A model generated the notes under the pieces. It saw only the letters and a program-made list of their open reading frames with translations, made no database searches and was not told where the DNA came from. This document shows positions 1-6,687 of a stretch of DNA of 13,503 nt, one piece after another; the stretch's first letter is position 1; every line of letters starts with the position of its first letter. The position numbers and the translations under genes were made by a program. The stretch comes from JBBRMY01 sp038230595 (GTDB taxonomy: Bacteria; Bacteroidota; Ignavibacteria; Tepidaquicellales; Tepidaquicellaceae), in NCBI GenBank assembly GCA_038230595.1, contig JBBRMY010000065.1, positions 1 through 13,503 on the forward strand, in the 5' to 3' direction.

Positions 1-200
1 TAATAGATATAAATGAAAAAAATCTTTTAGGTGCAGTTATAAATAACTTCAGCTTTAAGAAATCTTACGGATATTATTATAATTATTACTACACATATTC
101 TGCCCCTGACGTGGTGGCAAAAAATACGAACGGTGCAATTCCTAAAAATGGAGTTGAAGAGCCATCAGCAAATGGAATTAAAGGAGTAAAAAGTATATAG
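1..200 (+). CDS. C-terminal end of a Wzc/CpsD-type tyrosine autokinase (partial)
   Basis: An open frame enters from the left edge (first whole codon at 3) and ends at TAG 198-200, giving 65 residues. The visible tail contains LLGAVINNF, which matches the conserved 'G-V-(I/L)-N' strand near the end of bacterial BY-kinase domains. It is followed by a tyrosine cluster (YGYYYNYYYTYS, bases 66-101) like the C-terminal autophosphorylation cluster of Wzc/CpsD proteins. About 32 further residues rich in Asn, Gly and Lys follow the cluster. Such kinases sit in the inner membrane or pair with a membrane partner, and their phosphorylation cycle controls polysaccharide chain length and export. The next gene, a Wzy-like protein, overlaps the stop codon by one base. 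The Walker motifs lie outside the window, so the assignment rests on the tail and context alone. Confidence 0.8.
   Translation, partial: IDINEKNLLGAVINNFSFKKSYGYYYNYYYTYSAPDVVAKNTNGAIPKNGVEEPSANGIKGVKSI
181..186 (+). promoter_or_regulatory. Probable ribosome binding site for the GTG-started Wzy-like gene
   Basis: AAGGAG lies inside the last codons of the kinase gene, 13 bases before the GTG at 200. The spacing is longer than ideal. It is nevertheless one of the few clear purine-rich Shine-Dalgarno-like sites in the window and supports the GTG start, since the frame has no ATG near its beginning. Confidence 0.4.
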
Positions 201-1723
201 TGTCTGTTCGCTCTCTGGATGTTTCCGATAGCTACTTTAACAGCACTGATACTTCAGGAAAAGTTTCTTTAGATATTCTTTATGATTTTCTTTACTTCTT
301 TGCATTAATTGCCGGCGGTGTTTTTTTAGTATACTATGTACCCAGATCTTTAAATAATCTGGTGTTCATAGTATATTTTGTTTTATACTACAGATCAAAA
401 AAAGAATATATCTGGATCGCATTTCTTCTGTTTATATTAGATCAGCCCGGATATCTGTTCTCAGGTGAAGCTAAAGAAGAGTTGCACAGACTTCCATTAT
501 ATTCTATACTCCCCGGATTTTCATTCAGCTTCTCTCAGGTTTTTATTATGGTTATGCTCGTAAAAGCATACAGGAAGTATGATAGCGTGAAGTTACACTT
601 TAAAAATCCTATGAAAATGTTCATGATATATTTTATTTTCATGATATTTTATAGCGTTATCCTTGATTACTACGAATCGTTTACTGTTCTTTATTTTCAG
701 CATGCTCTTTACTTTACATTATTTCTGAGTCTGCCACGGCTATTGCAGACAAGGGAGCAATTCGTCCGGTTGTGCTATGTTTTATGCTTTTGCATGATCA
801 TAGTAGTCTTTACGCAAATATTTATATTATTGAATGGAGAAGAATTTGTTGGATTGTTCTATCCAAACTACTTTTATTTTCAATACGATACAGAACAGGT
901 TGGGTATGTTGCAAGGGCTATCTCAGGCACATTTATAAATCTGGTGACATTTATTCTGATCCTGGCTCTATTAACATCTCAGAATATCAAAACGAATAAA
1001 ATATTTTTAAATATTTTCTTCGTTGTCTGTATGCTTTCAATTCTTATTACAGGTACAAGAGGATGGATACTTGGTTATCTTATAGTTCTTCCGATCTTTC
1101 TTGCATTTACTTTTCAGAATGTCATAAGAACTCTTAATGTTATATTTACCATTCTTATAGGTGTTACTATAGGATATCTGGCATACGTAAATATACCGAT
1201 ACTGAAAAACCAGATCGATTCATCTGTGGAAAGACTGGTTACAGTTGAAAAGATCGGGGAAGGTGATGAATCTGCTGGGGGAACTCTTCTCAGGTTGACT
1301 GAACGGGGTCCTCGGGTTATGAAAAAGTTTTTAGAAAGTCCTATATTTGGTTGGGGATTTACTGGCGAAACCAAGCAGTATATTGACGGACACGTAGGTA
1401 ATCATACAATTTTGCTGGTTGGCGGAATTGTGGGGGGGATAATTATGCTCTATCTGTGGCTTCATTTCCTTTTAACTATGTTCTCGACCTGGATGAAGCT
1501 TAGTTCTGATAATCCAATGAAAAGTGCTTTATTTGTATTTATTGCAATGTTCTTTGGAATATTTTTTATCCATTCAACATCTACTCAGATATTCGGTTAT
1601 GCAATAGAATTTTCCCCTCCGCTTAAAATTTTATTTCTGGCATTCTTTTTCAGCTTAGCAAATTTTTATTTAATTGAATCAAAGCGTGAGAACGAGATCT
1701 ATGAGCGAAATCTCAGTCACTGA
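200..1723 (+). CDS. wzy: O-antigen polymerase/ligase-like membrane protein (Wzy/WaaL type), first copy
   Basis: A 507-residue, strongly hydrophobic polytopic protein. Three features match the Wzy_C/O-antigen ligase family: a TGTRGW motif at residues 284-289 within a membrane segment, SPIFGWGF at 380-387, and a following GNH...GGIVGG stretch at 400-413. These proteins join lipid-linked repeat units at the outer face of the inner membrane, either polymerising them (Wzy) or transferring the chain to an acceptor (WaaL). Sequence alone does not tell the two apart. The extended loop between the TGTRGW and SPIFGWGF motifs (about 335-380) fits the periplasmic loop of the family. The start is GTG at 200, overlapping the upstream TAG by one base. 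The next gene is a similar protein with colinear motifs, so the pair looks like a tandem duplication. Polymerase is the likelier role given the neighbouring kinase and flippase. Confidence 0.82.
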   Translation: MSVRSLDVSDSYFNSTDTSGKVSLDILYDFLYFFALIAGGVFLVYYVPRSLNNLVFIVYFVLYYRSKKEYIWIAFLLFILDQPGYLFSGEAKEELHRLPLYSILPGFSFSFSQVFIMVMLVKAYRKYDSVKLHFKNPMKMFMIYFIFMIFYSVILDYYESFTVLYFQHALYFTLFLSLPRLLQTREQFVRLCYVLCFCMIIVVFTQIFILLNGEEFVGLFYPNYFYFQYDTEQVGYVARAISGTFINLVTFILILALLTSQNIKTNKIFLNIFFVVCMLSILITGTRGWILGYLIVLPIFLAFTFQNVIRTLNVIFTILIGVTIGYLAYVNIPILKNQIDSSVERLVTVEKIGEGDESAGGTLLRLTERGPRVMKKFLESPIFGWGFTGETKQYIDGHVGNHTILLVGGIVGGIIMLYLWLHFLLTMFSTWMKLSSDNPMKSALFVFIAMFFGIFFIHSTSTQIFGYAIEFSPPLKILFLAFFFSLANFYLIESKRENEIYERNLSH

Positions 1724-3152
1724 TCATCTCTTTAGTTTTAAGCTTACCGGAAAATTAACTTTTCTATCTGACGTTGCCTTTCTGGTTCTTTTATTTGCTT
1801 CAAGCTTTATCAGTGTTTATTTTTTCCCCGTTATTGTTAGCTCAGTATTTTTTCTGCTTTTGATACCTGTTTTTATCTTTACTAAAAAAGATTATTTCTG
1901 GTTTGCTTTCTTTTTTATAATTTCCTCAGCACCCGCTAATATATTTGCCGGCTCCTCATTTGATACATTATACAGGCTCCCTTCCTACAGTATTTTTTTC
2001 GGCAAGATCACAGTAATAGATCTGTTTGTGATAGGAGCATTTTTTAAATCACTGTATGTTTATTTCAAAGAACGACATCTGAAGATAAAAAAAGAGATAC
2101 TTTATTCAATAATTTATATCGCCATTGTAACACTTGCAGTTTCTTTTATATACGGGTCTGAAAGACAATTATTTTTCAGAGAATTGAGAGGTGCTTCATT
2201 TTTATCCGTTATTTTTTCATTCACCACCTTAATAAAAAGTACAAAAGAAGTAAAGAAGTTCGCATATATATTAATTCCATTCCTGTTCCTGGTACTTGCT
2301 GACCAGTTATCAATTATATTCTTAAAAGATCTTCTGATCAAATTCTTCCGTTCTGATATTTCGATCCGCCTTGTAACGGATAACCTGAGCGGGAATAGCA
2401 GAGCAATTTCAACTTCGTTTTACCTGGTCCTGCTTTGCATGTTCTTTGGATTATTCTTCTATAATAAAAAAAATGAAAAAGCAGTTTTGATTTTATTAAC
2501 AATATCCCCGATCATAATTATCATTACCTCTATCAGAATGTGGACGGTCTCTTTATTGCTTCTTGGCGGCATTTATATACTGCTGAGCGAGATACCATTG
2601 AAAAAGTATATTAAAATTATTATTCCGTTAATAATTATTTTTCTTTTTCTGAATTTATTTTCGGATTTCAGAAATTATTTTAACGAAACAATTATAGTAA
2701 GATTTACATCTTTGTTTACCGCATTGTCAAAAGGAGAGCTGACTAATTATGACAGTCTTGCACCCAGACTTGCTGATACCAAAAGAATAATAGATGCAAT
2801 ATTTTTTGCTCCATTATTCGGTTCCGGCTTATCACATGTTTATTTAACAAACAAATCCGGAGATCTTGGATTTTTAAATTTTATTTTATTTGCAGGAGTT
2901 TCCGGCGGAATAATTCTTTTGACACTGGTACTTAGAATTCTTATTAACTTATTCCGGATCATCAGATCCTCAACTGAAAAAAGAAAAGCTATTGCTTTGT
3001 TCTCTTTTTATTGTGCAATAATAATACCTTACCTTACTACTATTAATTTTTTTGCTTTTGATGTTCCTTCAATAATTCTTTTTTCATCAATACTTATTTC
3101 TGTTACCCAGATATTCTTTTTTGAAAATGAAAATATTTTAAAACCGGTATGA
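1701..3152 (+). CDS. Second O-antigen polymerase/ligase-like membrane protein, with a degenerate TGxRG motif
   Basis: A 483-residue polytopic protein starting at ATG 1701, overlapping the previous gene by 23 bases. A TTG at 1674 would add nine polar residues and is less likely. It shares colinear landmarks with its upstream neighbour: KKDYFW (62-67) against KKEYIW (67-72), RLPSYSI (92-98) against RLPLYSI (97-103), and APLFGSGL (370-377) against SPIFGWGF (380-387). Both have a Gly-Gly-rich membrane stretch after the last motif. The family's TG(S/T)RG element reads TSIRMW here (276-281): the Arg and Trp remain but the Gly positions are changed. It could be a second polymerase, a ligase-type transferase acting on another acceptor, or a diverging copy. 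The frame is intact, so it is not an obvious pseudogene. This gene looks even more AT-rich than the sugar genes downstream, as is common for wzy genes. Confidence 0.75.
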   Translation: MSEISVTDHLFSFKLTGKLTFLSDVAFLVLLFASSFISVYFFPVIVSSVFFLLLIPVFIFTKKDYFWFAFFFIISSAPANIFAGSSFDTLYRLPSYSIFFGKITVIDLFVIGAFFKSLYVYFKERHLKIKKEILYSIIYIAIVTLAVSFIYGSERQLFFRELRGASFLSVIFSFTTLIKSTKEVKKFAYILIPFLFLVLADQLSIIFLKDLLIKFFRSDISIRLVTDNLSGNSRAISTSFYLVLLCMFFGLFFYNKKNEKAVLILLTISPIIIIITSIRMWTVSLLLLGGIYILLSEIPLKKYIKIIIPLIIIFLFLNLFSDFRNYFNETIIVRFTSLFTALSKGELTNYDSLAPRLADTKRIIDAIFFAPLFGSGLSHVYLTNKSGDLGFLNFILFAGVSGGIILLTLVLRILINLFRIIRSSTEKRKAIALFSFYCAIIIPYLTTINFFAFDVPSIILFSSILISVTQIFFFENENILKPV

Positions 3153-3928
3153 AAGTAATAATTCTTTGTGGCGGACTCGGCACCAGGCTTAGAGAGGAAA
3201 CCGAATATAAGCCAAAGCCAATGGTGGAAATAGGTGGGAAGCCCATCATTTGGCATATAATGAAGCTGTATTCTCATTTTGGATATAAGGAATTTGTACT
3301 GGCATTAGGTTATAAAGGTAATGTGATAAGAGATTATTTCCTGAATTATAATTATTATAACAATGATTTTACGATCGAGCTCGGAACAGGAAATGCAGAA
3401 GTTTTCGGAAGGCATGATGAGCATGACTGGAAAGTTACATGTGTTGAAACAGGAGTAGAATCAATGACAGGCTTCAGAGTAAAATCATGCTCAAAATATA
3501 TTAACAATGAAAGCTTCATGCTTACTTATGGCGATGCAGTATGCAATGTTAATATTGAAGAGCTTATAAAATTTCATAAAAAAAGCGGAAAGATAGGAAC
3601 AGTAACAGGAGTATTTCCACCATCAAGATTCGGAGATCTGACTGTTGAAGGTGAAAAGGTTCTGCATTTTAAAGAGAAAACAAAAGATACAAGTAATCAG
3701 GCTCCGATTAACGGAGGGTTCTTTGTTTTTAAGCCCGAGATATTTGACCTTATTGATGATGATCCTAAATGTGATTTTGAAAGGAAGCCAATGGATAAAC
3801 TTACAGAAATGAATGAGCTTTCAATTTATAAGCATGGCGGCTTCTGGCAATGTATGGATACTTTTCGTGATTATGAGTATTTAAACGGTTTGTGGAAAAC
3901 TGATCCGGAATGGAAATTATGGGATTAG
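3149..3928 (+). CDS. rfbF: Glucose-1-phosphate cytidylyltransferase
   Basis: A 259-residue protein, close to the usual length of about 257 for RfbF. It converts alpha-D-glucose 1-phosphate and CTP to CDP-glucose and pyrophosphate in the cytoplasm, the entry step to CDP-linked deoxysugars. The nucleotidyltransferase signature LCGGLGTRLREET (6-18) is followed by KPKPMVEIGGKPI (21-33). LTYGDAV (125-131) carries the metal-binding Asp129; most relatives have Gly after the Asp, and here it is Ala. INGGFFVF (187-194) and the terminal FWQCMDTFRDYEYLN block (232-246) are typical of RfbF and separate it from glucose-1-phosphate thymidylyltransferases. The ATG overlaps the upstream stop in an ATGA arrangement, with no clear Shine-Dalgarno sequence, which suggests translational coupling. 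The next gene is the matching dehydratase. Confidence 0.95.
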   Translation: MKVIILCGGLGTRLREETEYKPKPMVEIGGKPIIWHIMKLYSHFGYKEFVLALGYKGNVIRDYFLNYNYYNNDFTIELGTGNAEVFGRHDEHDWKVTCVETGVESMTGFRVKSCSKYINNESFMLTYGDAVCNVNIEELIKFHKKSGKIGTVTGVFPPSRFGDLTVEGEKVLHFKEKTKDTSNQAPINGGFFVFKPEIFDLIDDDPKCDFERKPMDKLTEMNELSIYKHGGFWQCMDTFRDYEYLNGLWKTDPEWKLWD

Positions 3929-5007
3929 ATCCGAAATTTTATAAAGATAAAAGAGTTTTTATTACAGGTCATACCGGATTTAAGGGCAGCTGGCTTTCTT
4001 CTTGGCTCATCAATTCAGGTGCAATAGTTAAAGGATATGCGTTAGCTCCTGATACAGATCCATCATTATTCAACTCTCTTGATATTAGCAATAAGATGGA
4101 GTGCGTTTATAGTGATATAAATGACATGCAAAAAGTAAAAGAAGAAGTTTCTAGTTTTAAACCGGAAATAGTTTTTCATCTGGCAGCGCAGCCTCTTGTA
4201 AGAGAATCATATTCAGATCCCCATTATACATATTCAACTAATGTTTTAGGTACAGTCAATATTCTTGAAGCTGTAAGAAACTGCCCTTCAGTAAAAGCAG
4301 TAGTATTGATCACCACAGACAAAGTTTATAAAAATCTGGAAAAAAACTCTGGCTATACTGAAACAGATGAACTTGGAGGATACGATCCTTACAGCGCAAG
4401 TAAGGCATGCTGTGAAATAGTTGCAGATTGCTACCGTCAGTCCTTTTTTAATAAAAGTTCAGTGTTACTGGCAACAGCCAGAGCAGGAAATGTTATAGGC
4501 GGCGGAGACTGGAGCAAAGACAGGATCATCCCCGATGCAGTCAAAGCATTTAGTTCAGGAAATAAATTATCTGTAAGAAATCCGGGATCAGTCAGACCCT
4601 GGCAGCATGTACTTGAACCGCTTTCAGGATATTTGCTTCTTGGTAAAAAACTGCTAGAAGGAAAAAAAGAATTTGAAGGTTCATGGAATTTCGGACCCGA
4701 TAAAAATGATAAATTAACTGTTGGTGAACTTGCGGCTATCATTACTGATTTATGGGGAGGCGATGCGAAATATGAAGCTATTAATCTAAAAGATCAGCCC
4801 CATGAAACAGCTATGCTAAGTCTTGATATCAGTAAAGCGCAAAATAAATTAGATTGGTATCCTTTTTATAATTCAAAGCAGGCTCTAGAGAAAACCATTG
4901 AATGGTATAAAGGATATTATAATAATAACAAAATTTATGATATGACTATTTCTCAGATAGAAAGTTTTGAAAATTTAAAAAAGCCGGTTGAATATTCAGG
5001 AGCATAG
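3910..5007 (+). CDS. rfbG: CDP-glucose 4,6-dehydratase
   Basis: A 365-residue extended short-chain dehydrogenase that converts CDP-D-glucose to CDP-4-keto-6-deoxy-D-glucose using bound NAD. The Rossmann motif is GHTGFKG (20-26). TTDKVY (135-140) holds the Thr-Asp-Lys active-site group, and the catalytic Tyr and Lys are in YSASK (161-165). The diagnostic RfbG blocks RAGNVIGGGDWSKDRIIPD (191-209) and RPWQHVLEPL (229-238) are both present, so this is not a dTDP-glucose or GDP-mannose dehydratase. The start is ATG 3910, overlapping rfbF by 19 bases. An in-frame ATG at 3919 is also possible and has GGA four bases upstream. The gene follows rfbF as in CDP-dideoxyhexose clusters, but the genes after it differ from those clusters because RfbH is missing. 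Confidence 0.95.
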   Translation: MEIMGLDPKFYKDKRVFITGHTGFKGSWLSSWLINSGAIVKGYALAPDTDPSLFNSLDISNKMECVYSDINDMQKVKEEVSSFKPEIVFHLAAQPLVRESYSDPHYTYSTNVLGTVNILEAVRNCPSVKAVVLITTDKVYKNLEKNSGYTETDELGGYDPYSASKACCEIVADCYRQSFFNKSSVLLATARAGNVIGGGDWSKDRIIPDAVKAFSSGNKLSVRNPGSVRPWQHVLEPLSGYLLLGKKLLEGKKEFEGSWNFGPDKNDKLTVGELAAIITDLWGGDAKYEAINLKDQPHETAMLSLDISKAQNKLDWYPFYNSKQALEKTIEWYKGYYNNNKIYDMTISQIESFENLKKPVEYSGA

Positions 5008-5551
5008 TTTTTTAAAAGGAGTTTATGAGATCACCCTTTCTACTATTCAGGATGAGAGAGGCTTTTTTATGAGAACGTTTGATGAAAGTATTTTCAGAGA
5101 CAAAAATATCGGCAGGCAATGGGTGCAGGAAAATCATTCAAGGTCGCTTAATATGGGTATCATAAGAGGACTTCATTTTCAGCTTCCGCCATTTTCAGAA
5201 TCAAAGCTGGTTAGATGTACAAATGGAAAAATAAAAGATGTTTTTGTTGATCTGAGAGAAGGTTCAGAAACTTTCGGAAAGCACGGATCAGTTATTCTTT
5301 CCGATGAGAATAAAAAAATGGTTTTGATCCCCCGCGGCTTTGCCCATGGATTTGAAACACTTTCAGACAACTGTGATGTCCTTTATAAAGTAGATAATTA
5401 TTATAATAAGGAAAATGAACTTGGACTTTTATGGAGTGATCCTGAGCTTGATATTAAATGGGAAACTAATGAACCTGTTCTATCTTCTAAAGATGAACAG
5501 AATCTCACATTAAAGCAGTTTTTAAATAAATACGAACCTTTAACAATTTAA
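4988..5551 (+). CDS. RmlC-type (cupin) NDP-4-keto-6-deoxyhexose 3- and/or 5-epimerase
   Basis: A 187-residue cupin of the dTDP-4-dehydrorhamnose 3,5-epimerase family, at normal family length. It retains DERGFF (22-27) and RGLHFQ (60-65) with the catalytic base His63. The general-acid Tyr is in LYKVDNYY (Tyr133), and SSKD (166-169) supplies the Asp that partners the His. All lie at essentially the same numbering as in characterised RmlC enzymes. It follows rfbG directly and there are no dTDP-rhamnose genes here, so the likely substrate is CDP-4-keto-6-deoxyglucose; the site(s) of epimerisation cannot be read from sequence. The start must be TTG 4988: an in-frame stop lies at 4976-4978, and no other ATG, GTG or TTG occurs before the conserved DERGFF block. 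The gene overlaps rfbG by 20 bases and ends in a TAATG overlap with the aminotransferase. Confidence 0.88.
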   Translation: MNIQEHSFLKGVYEITLSTIQDERGFFMRTFDESIFRDKNIGRQWVQENHSRSLNMGIIRGLHFQLPPFSESKLVRCTNGKIKDVFVDLREGSETFGKHGSVILSDENKKMVLIPRGFAHGFETLSDNCDVLYKVDNYYNKENELGLLWSDPELDIKWETNEPVLSSKDEQNLTLKQFLNKYEPLTI

Positions 5552-6687
5552 TGAATATAAGATTATTTGCGCCATCCTTTGGTGAAGAAGAGCTAAGCAA
5601 TATTAAGGATTCTTTTGATAAGTCATGGGTAGGGCTTGGACCTAAAGTAACTCAGTTTGAAAATGAATGGAGTAAATATATCGGATGTAATGCATCGGTA
5701 GGACTTAACTCCGCAACAGCGGCACTTCATATGGCATTAACTGCTTTTGATTTTCCGAAAGGTAAAAAAGTTCTTGTTCCATCACTTACATTTGCTGCTA
5801 CGGCATTTGCTCCTATTTATAATAATTTGGAACCGGTCTTTGTAGATTGTGATGAGAAAACAATTTCATTGTCTCTTGAAGATCTTGAAAAAAAATATAC
5901 AAAAGATTGTGTTGCAGTAATTCCGGTTCATTTCGGTGGGCATCCGGCATTAATGGAAGAAATAACTGCATTCGCAAAAGATAAGAATCTGAAGGTAGTT
6001 GAAGACTGTGCCCACGTAGCCGGCTCTTCTTATAAAGGAAAAAAGCTTGGTATGTGGGGAGATATCGGATGCTATAGCTTTGAAGAGAAAAAAGCTATGA
6101 CAACAGGTGATGGAGGAATGATGTGCTCTGATGATGCAGATCTTATTAATCCAATGAGAGCTAACAGATGGCTTGGAATAGATAAAGATACGTGGAAACG
6201 CTCCGGTGATTATACAGACACAAGCAAAATGGATGCGAGGCATTGGTACTATGAAATTGCAGTCCTCGGGTATAAATATAATATGAATGATCTTTCTGCT
6301 TCTATAGGTCTGGCTCAACTAAAGAAGCTCGATGCGATGAATAAGAAAAGAAGTGAGCTTGTCAGAAATTATCTTGATGGAATGAAAGACCTAAAAAATA
6401 TATCTCCTATTCTTCCATTTGATCCTGAAAATAATAGTTATCACTTTTTTGGAATAAGATGTGCTAAGAGAGATGAAATGATAATGCATCTTAAATCAAA
6501 AGGAATTTCCACAGGCGTTCATTATATGCCTTTAACTCTCCAGCCTTATTTTAAGCAATGGAGTTCAGCTTGTCCTGTTGCAGAAAAGATCTGGAATGAT
6601 TTTATTACTTTACCTTTACATGTGCATCTTACAGATGAAGAAGTAAATTATATCCTTGATGCATTAAAGGAGTTTGAAGCAAAATAA
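5551..6687 (+). CDS. DegT/DnrJ/EryC1/StrS-family PLP-dependent sugar aminotransferase
   Basis: A 378-residue fold-type I aminotransferase that would convert a keto sugar nucleotide to an amino sugar, using glutamate or glutamine as donor. Visible elements are NSATAALHMAL (53-63), the VPSLTFAATA strand (76-85), VEDCAH (150-155) with the Asp that contacts the PLP ring nitrogen, and YSFEEKKAMTTGDGGM (175-190), in which Lys181 aligns with the Schiff-base Lys. The later HWYYEI...GYKYNMNDLSA block is also typical. The usual His-Pro of SFHPxK is Glu-Glu here. Because Lys181 is present, the length is about 380 and no cysteine cluster is seen, this is not RfbH, which would otherwise be expected after rfbF-rfbG. 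It probably aminates CDP-4-keto-6-deoxyhexose, most simply at C4; the position is an inference. Both ends overlap neighbours by one base (TAATG). Confidence 0.9.
   Translation: MNIRLFAPSFGEEELSNIKDSFDKSWVGLGPKVTQFENEWSKYIGCNASVGLNSATAALHMALTAFDFPKGKKVLVPSLTFAATAFAPIYNNLEPVFVDCDEKTISLSLEDLEKKYTKDCVAVIPVHFGGHPALMEEITAFAKDKNLKVVEDCAHVAGSSYKGKKLGMWGDIGCYSFEEKKAMTTGDGGMMCSDDADLINPMRANRWLGIDKDTWKRSGDYTDTSKMDARHWYYEIAVLGYKYNMNDLSASIGLAQLKKLDAMNKKRSELVRNYLDGMKDLKNISPILPFDPENNSYHFFGIRCAKRDEMIMHLKSKGISTGVHYMPLTLQPYFKQWSSACPVAEKIWNDFITLPLHVHLTDEEVNYILDALKEFEAK

Noticed and set aside
66..101. TAT/TAC/AAT-rich stretch that looks like a simple repeat (similar runs near 3345, 4915 and 5392)
   Set aside because: These are runs of Tyr and Asn codons in frame within real genes, not spaced repeats, CRISPR units or terminators.
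772..999. Plus-strand 75-codon frame inside the first Wzy-like gene (and a 77-codon one at 11408-11641 inside wzx)
   Set aside because: Out-of-frame readings of membrane-protein genes, Cys/Ile/Arg-rich with no domain.
1114..1374. Antisense open frame of 86 codons opposite the first Wzy-like gene
   Set aside because: It lies wholly within a gene with clear family motifs, shows no recognisable domain and has no room for its own promoter. It is a shadow frame.
1674..1700. Upstream TTG start for the second Wzy-like gene
   Set aside because: It would add nine polar residues and lengthen the overlap with the previous gene. ATG 1701 is the more economical start.
4437..4742. Antisense open frame of 101 codons opposite rfbG
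   Set aside because: The plus strand here encodes the diagnostic RfbG motifs. The antisense product is Ser/Pro-rich with no family features.
5950..6318. Antisense open frame of 122 codons opposite the aminotransferase
   Set aside because: It covers the PLP-binding region of the sense gene and has no recognisable domain.
5551..6687. Assignment of this gene as rfbH (CDP-4-keto-6-deoxyglucose 3-dehydrase)
   Set aside because: It has the PLP Lys (Lys181), is about 60 residues shorter than RfbH and shows no iron-sulfur cysteine set.
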